Source: Bacteroidales bacterium (GTDB taxonomy: Bacteria; Bacteroidota; Bacteroidia; Bacteroidales; UBA3824). Taken from it: DNA of 64,000 nucleotides. The stretch covers positions 29,586 to 93,585 of the forward strand of contig JAFPYR010000040.1 of assembly GCA_017412115.1 (NCBI GenBank), written 5' to 3'. Each line of letters starts with the position of its first letter. Position 1 is the stretch's first letter. Shown piece by piece: positions 62,039-64,000 of this stretch. Made by a program: the position numbers and the translations under genes. A model generated the notes under the pieces. It saw nothing but the letters and a program-made list of their open reading frames with translations. It ran no database searches and was not told the DNA's origin.

Positions 62039-62455
62039 TTACTTGAAATCTTTAATCGTAAACACATTATAATAATCGTCGTAGGTTTCCATTTTTTTGA
62101 TAAAATTTGGCATTTCTTCTCCTATTTTGTCAAATTGTTTGTGAAGTTTTTCTATAAGTGGACGAATGGATTGTTTCAATGCCTCTTCTTTGTTCGGTGT
62201 TTTAGGTAATGTGTCAAATGATTTTTTTACTTCGTAATAGAAATTGTTTAGCAAGCGTTGCTTGACGTATTCAATATTGCCTGAAAGAAGTTTTTGACGC
62301 AAAGAATCTACTGCGTATTGTGTAGAAATATTGGTTTCAATCAACTCTTCTTTTAAAATTTTGTTTTTAATCTTGCGAACATCATTGGTCATACTCCAGC
62401 ATTTGCAGAAAAAAATTACACAAATGATTCCAAAAATTACATAAACTACTTCCAT
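62039..62455 (-). CDS. Hypothetical membrane-anchored protein
   Basis: A 138-residue protein with one N-terminal membrane helix (residues 2-20, VVYVIFGIICVIFFC) and a charged, mostly helical cytoplasmic part (KIKNKILKEELIE, LRQKLLSGNIEYVKQRLLNNFYYEVKKSF). The family is not recognised. It is the only minus-strand gene of the island, sitting between the RhuM-like gene and the nested inverted repeat, and no clear promoter box was found upstream. Confidence 0.6.
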   Translation of the reverse strand: MEVVYVIFGIICVIFFCKCWSMTNDVRKIKNKILKEELIETNISTQYAVDSLRQKLLSGNIEYVKQRLLNNFYYEVKKSFDTLPKTPNKEEALKQSIRPLIEKLHKQFDKIGEEMPNFIKKMETYDDYYNVFTIKDFK

Positions 62456-62556
62456 TTTTTTTACGTTTTTCGCCTTTTGCGATTCGGAAAGGACTTATTG
62501 AACTTAAAAAACGAAAAGCGCGAACCGCATATACTTTTTCAAATTTAATTGTATCC

Positions 62557-62682
62557 GTTTCTTGAGGTTGTGAGAAGGACCTTAACACAAAGACACAATC
62601 ATAGCAGTCCACGCCTATACGATAGGCGAAACCGCTATGCTAACTCTTGTGTTAATCTGAAACTTCTCACATTTCAAGAAAC
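62557..62682. other. 126-bp nested inverted repeat (possible structured RNA or MITE-like element)
   Basis: Four coaxial arms: 62557-62577 with 62663-62682 (outer, two 9-bp blocks around a small bulge), 62582-62590 with 62647-62655 (9 bp), 62600-62605 with 62634-62639 (6 bp), and 62612-62618 with 62622-62628 (7 bp) closing an ACG loop. There is no coding frame inside and no T-run directly behind on either strand. It is unlike the simple terminators of the window. Options: a cruciform MITE-like element or a structured noncoding RNA. Confidence 0.75.
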
Positions 62683-62796
62683 AAGAAAAGCATAACGCTT
62701 TCGTTTATAAAAAACTTATGTCAGATTTCGGGATTATAGTGCCGAAAATCCAAAAGCAAATTTAAACAATTTTTTTGAAACGAAGAATATTTTTTT

Positions 62797-62816
62797 AAGA
62801 AAAAGTTGTATTTTTG
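62797..62816 (+). promoter_or_regulatory. Island promoter element, copy 3 (broken Rpn gene)
   Basis: Identical to copy 2 over 20 bases, box TATTTTTG at 62809-62816, 35 bases before ATG 62852. Confidence 0.75.
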
Positions 62817-62851
62817 TGAAAAACTTTGCACTTTTGTAAAAAAATATTGTT

Positions 62852-63817
62852 ATGGATATAACGACAGATAACGGTTCTAAGTGGCATCCGAAATATATTG
62901 ATCCGGCGACTGATTTCGGTTTTAAGCGGATTTTTAAAGATGAAGAAATTACGCGTGGCTTCCTTAACGACTTATTGCAGAAAGACAATCCAAAAGTACA
63001 CATCAAAAGTGTAAAAATTGTTGACGGCGAAGCCGATGAAACAAGTAAGGATATTCGGCGTGTAGTTTATGACGTTCATTGCGTAACGGATACCGGCGAG
63101 GAATTTGTTATCGAAATGCAAAACGATTCACAGGATTTTTTTGCCGAGCGAATAGTTTTTTACTAGGCGAGAGCGGCTTCACGTCAGCAAAGCAAAGGGT
63201 ATCTTAAATACGTTAATGCTAATGGTGAGGAGGAAAAGAAAGCGTGGGATTATCATTTGAAGAATATTTACGGAGTATTTTTTATGAACTTCAAGGATAA
63301 AAACAAAAATCACGCGCAACCGTTATCGCATTTCTATTTTATGGAAAAAACGAAACATTATATTGATACAGAAGTGTTTCAATATTGGAAAATTCAAATG
63401 CCGTTTTATAGAGAGATGAAAGAATCCGACTGTAAAGACAGTGTGGATAAATGGATATTTAACTTATCAAATATGTCAACTATGGAAGCAAATTTAGCCT
63501 TTACGGAAGAGCAGCCATTGTTTATGCGACTTCAAGAACTTGCATCGTATTCAGCATTGACACCATTGCAACAAATACAATATGATGACAGTTATCATAA
63601 TTTTGTTTGTTATCACGGACAACTTGACTATAAGTTAAAGGAAGGCGAAGAAATAGGCTTTGAAAAAGGTGAGGCAAAAGGACGCGCCGAGGGCGAAAAA
63701 CTCGGTATTGTGAAAACCGCAATCGCGATGCTTAAAAAAGGTCTACCCATAGACCTAATTGCAGAAATTTCACAACTATCTGTCGAAGAAATAGAAGAAT
63801 TGAAAAAAACTTTATAA
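62852..63817 (+). pseudogene. Rpn/PDDEXK_2 nuclease-transposase gene interrupted by an in-frame amber codon
   Basis: A single frame of 322 codons, cut only by TAG at 63164-63166. On both sides the protein fits one Rpn-family member: PATDFGFKRIFKDEE, VVYDVHCVTDTGEEFVIEMQ (nuclease core, Asp, Glu and Gln kept), ERIVFY, then stop, then ARAASRQQSKGYLKYVNANGEEEKKAWDY in the same frame. The tail from 63644 is almost the same as in the gene at 60111. The front piece alone (104 residues) lacks the helical part; the internal ATG at 63284 would give only the back part. It may be a fresh nonsense mutation, since no other damage is seen. Confidence 0.85.
63644..63817 (+). repeat. Shared Rpn tail, copy 2
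   Basis: Counterpart of 60831-61016: the same 41-base start and similar rest, lacking a 12-base (4-codon) stretch. It lies downstream of a different nuclease domain, so the tail has moved by recombination or gene conversion. Confidence 0.85.
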
Positions 63818-63822
63818 TTCAA

Positions 63823-63864
63823 AACAATAAAAAAGGCTGCCCTTTTGGACAGCCTTTAATTTTA
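63823..63864 (+). terminator. Terminator after the broken Rpn gene (42-bp repeat, copy 2)
   Basis: 42/42 identical to 61944-61985. Identity to copy 1 stops exactly at 63864, where the intron-like sequence begins. Confidence 0.88.
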
Positions 63865-64000
63865 GTATGCTCGGCACGAGCGAAGTCTAATGGGTGGAAG
63901 TCCCGAGTGAGCCCTGATAGTGGGAATCACATAGCCTAAGACAAGGGTGTCCGTCGCGAGGCGGAATCCGAAAGAAGTCGGCGGCAAACATCTGACCCGA
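63865..64000 (+). ncRNA. 5' part of a group II intron (domain I), truncated by the window edge
   Basis: The sequence is GC-richer than its surroundings and has the conserved pattern of bacterial group II intron domain I: AAGTCTAATGGGTGGAAGTCC near 63885, AAGGGTGTCCGTCGCGAGG near 63942, GCGGAATCCGAAAGAAG, then GGCGGCAAA. There is no frame inside. The exact 5' splice site is not certain. The break in identity to the other terminator copy puts it at or soon after 63865, although the canonical GUGYG is not evident. Any reverse transcriptase/maturase would be beyond the right edge. Confidence 0.72.

Noticed and set aside
62557..62682. Nested inverted repeat as a retron msr-msd
   Set aside because: No retron-type reverse transcriptase is adjacent and the arms form one nested hairpin without the two-part msr/msd layout.
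1..64000. tRNA, rRNA or CRISPR array
   Set aside because: No tRNA T-arm/acceptor patterns, rRNA blocks or regularly spaced repeats were noticed in the intergenic gaps; a covariance search was not possible here.

Overview
The window looks like chromosome of a Bacteroidota (probably Bacteroidales-type) bacterium. The DNA is AT-rich. Most genes lack a clear Shine-Dalgarno sequence, and many are preceded by the TAnnTTTG -7 box typical of Bacteroidota. The gene content also fits: a FeoA-FeoB fusion, a GlsA/GlsB glycine-lipid pair, GH97, the TGS-containing uridine kinase-like protein, an OstA-like/LptF-type LPS export set, FISUMP lipoproteins, and propeller-PKD secreted proteins.

Layout. 1-5.7 kb: the end of dnaB, a conserved secreted protein often mislabelled asparagine synthetase B, a DUF2752/dispanin membrane pair, hom, aroB and a small membrane protein. 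5.7-13.3 kb: a leucine-rich repeat protein, then a chemotaxis-adaptation cluster (CheR, a degenerate CheR paralogue, stand-alone CheB, membrane GAF protein) running into ispD, tdk and yidD, with a convergent chemoreceptor. 13.4-25.7 kb: an Lrp-type regulator divergent from a short MetE-like enzyme, a large Ig-like lipoprotein, GH97, a CSD-like protein with a nucleoside kinase, and two glycosyltransferases. 25.7-31.9 kb: an envelope operon (glsA, glsB, LptF/G-type permease, ribBA) and leuB. 31.9-36.4 kb: two related two-gene modules (FISUMP-type lipoprotein plus propeller protein). One module carries a frameshift at an A10 tract and is flanked by a 43-bp promoter-containing direct repeat. 36.5-45.4 kb: 5-FCL, a 52-residue FeoB-associated protein, feoAB, rmuC, an MBL hydrolase, a TPR lipoprotein, a 40-residue lipoprotein and ribF. 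45.4-55.8 kb: five chemoreceptors in one tight operon. 55.9-59.4 kb: OstA-like protein, nitroreductase, YebC and a 60-residue protein.

From 59.4 kb to the end the character changes to an accessory island. It holds two Rpn/PDDEXK nuclease-transposase genes (the second cut by one amber codon), a RhuM-phospholipase D-like fusion, three copies of one 20-bp promoter, two identical 42-bp terminators, a 126-bp nested inverted repeat, and the 5' part of what looks like a group II intron at the right edge.

No complete insertion sequence, CRISPR array, rRNA or tRNA was seen. The most unusual content is the five-receptor operon with a divergent signalling tip and the CheR/degenerate-CheR/CheB cluster (no CheA or CheW is in the window), the duplicated module with its homopolymer frameshift, and the co-promoted Rpn/RhuM island. 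All functions are inferred by reading sequence and recalling family features; no database search was run.
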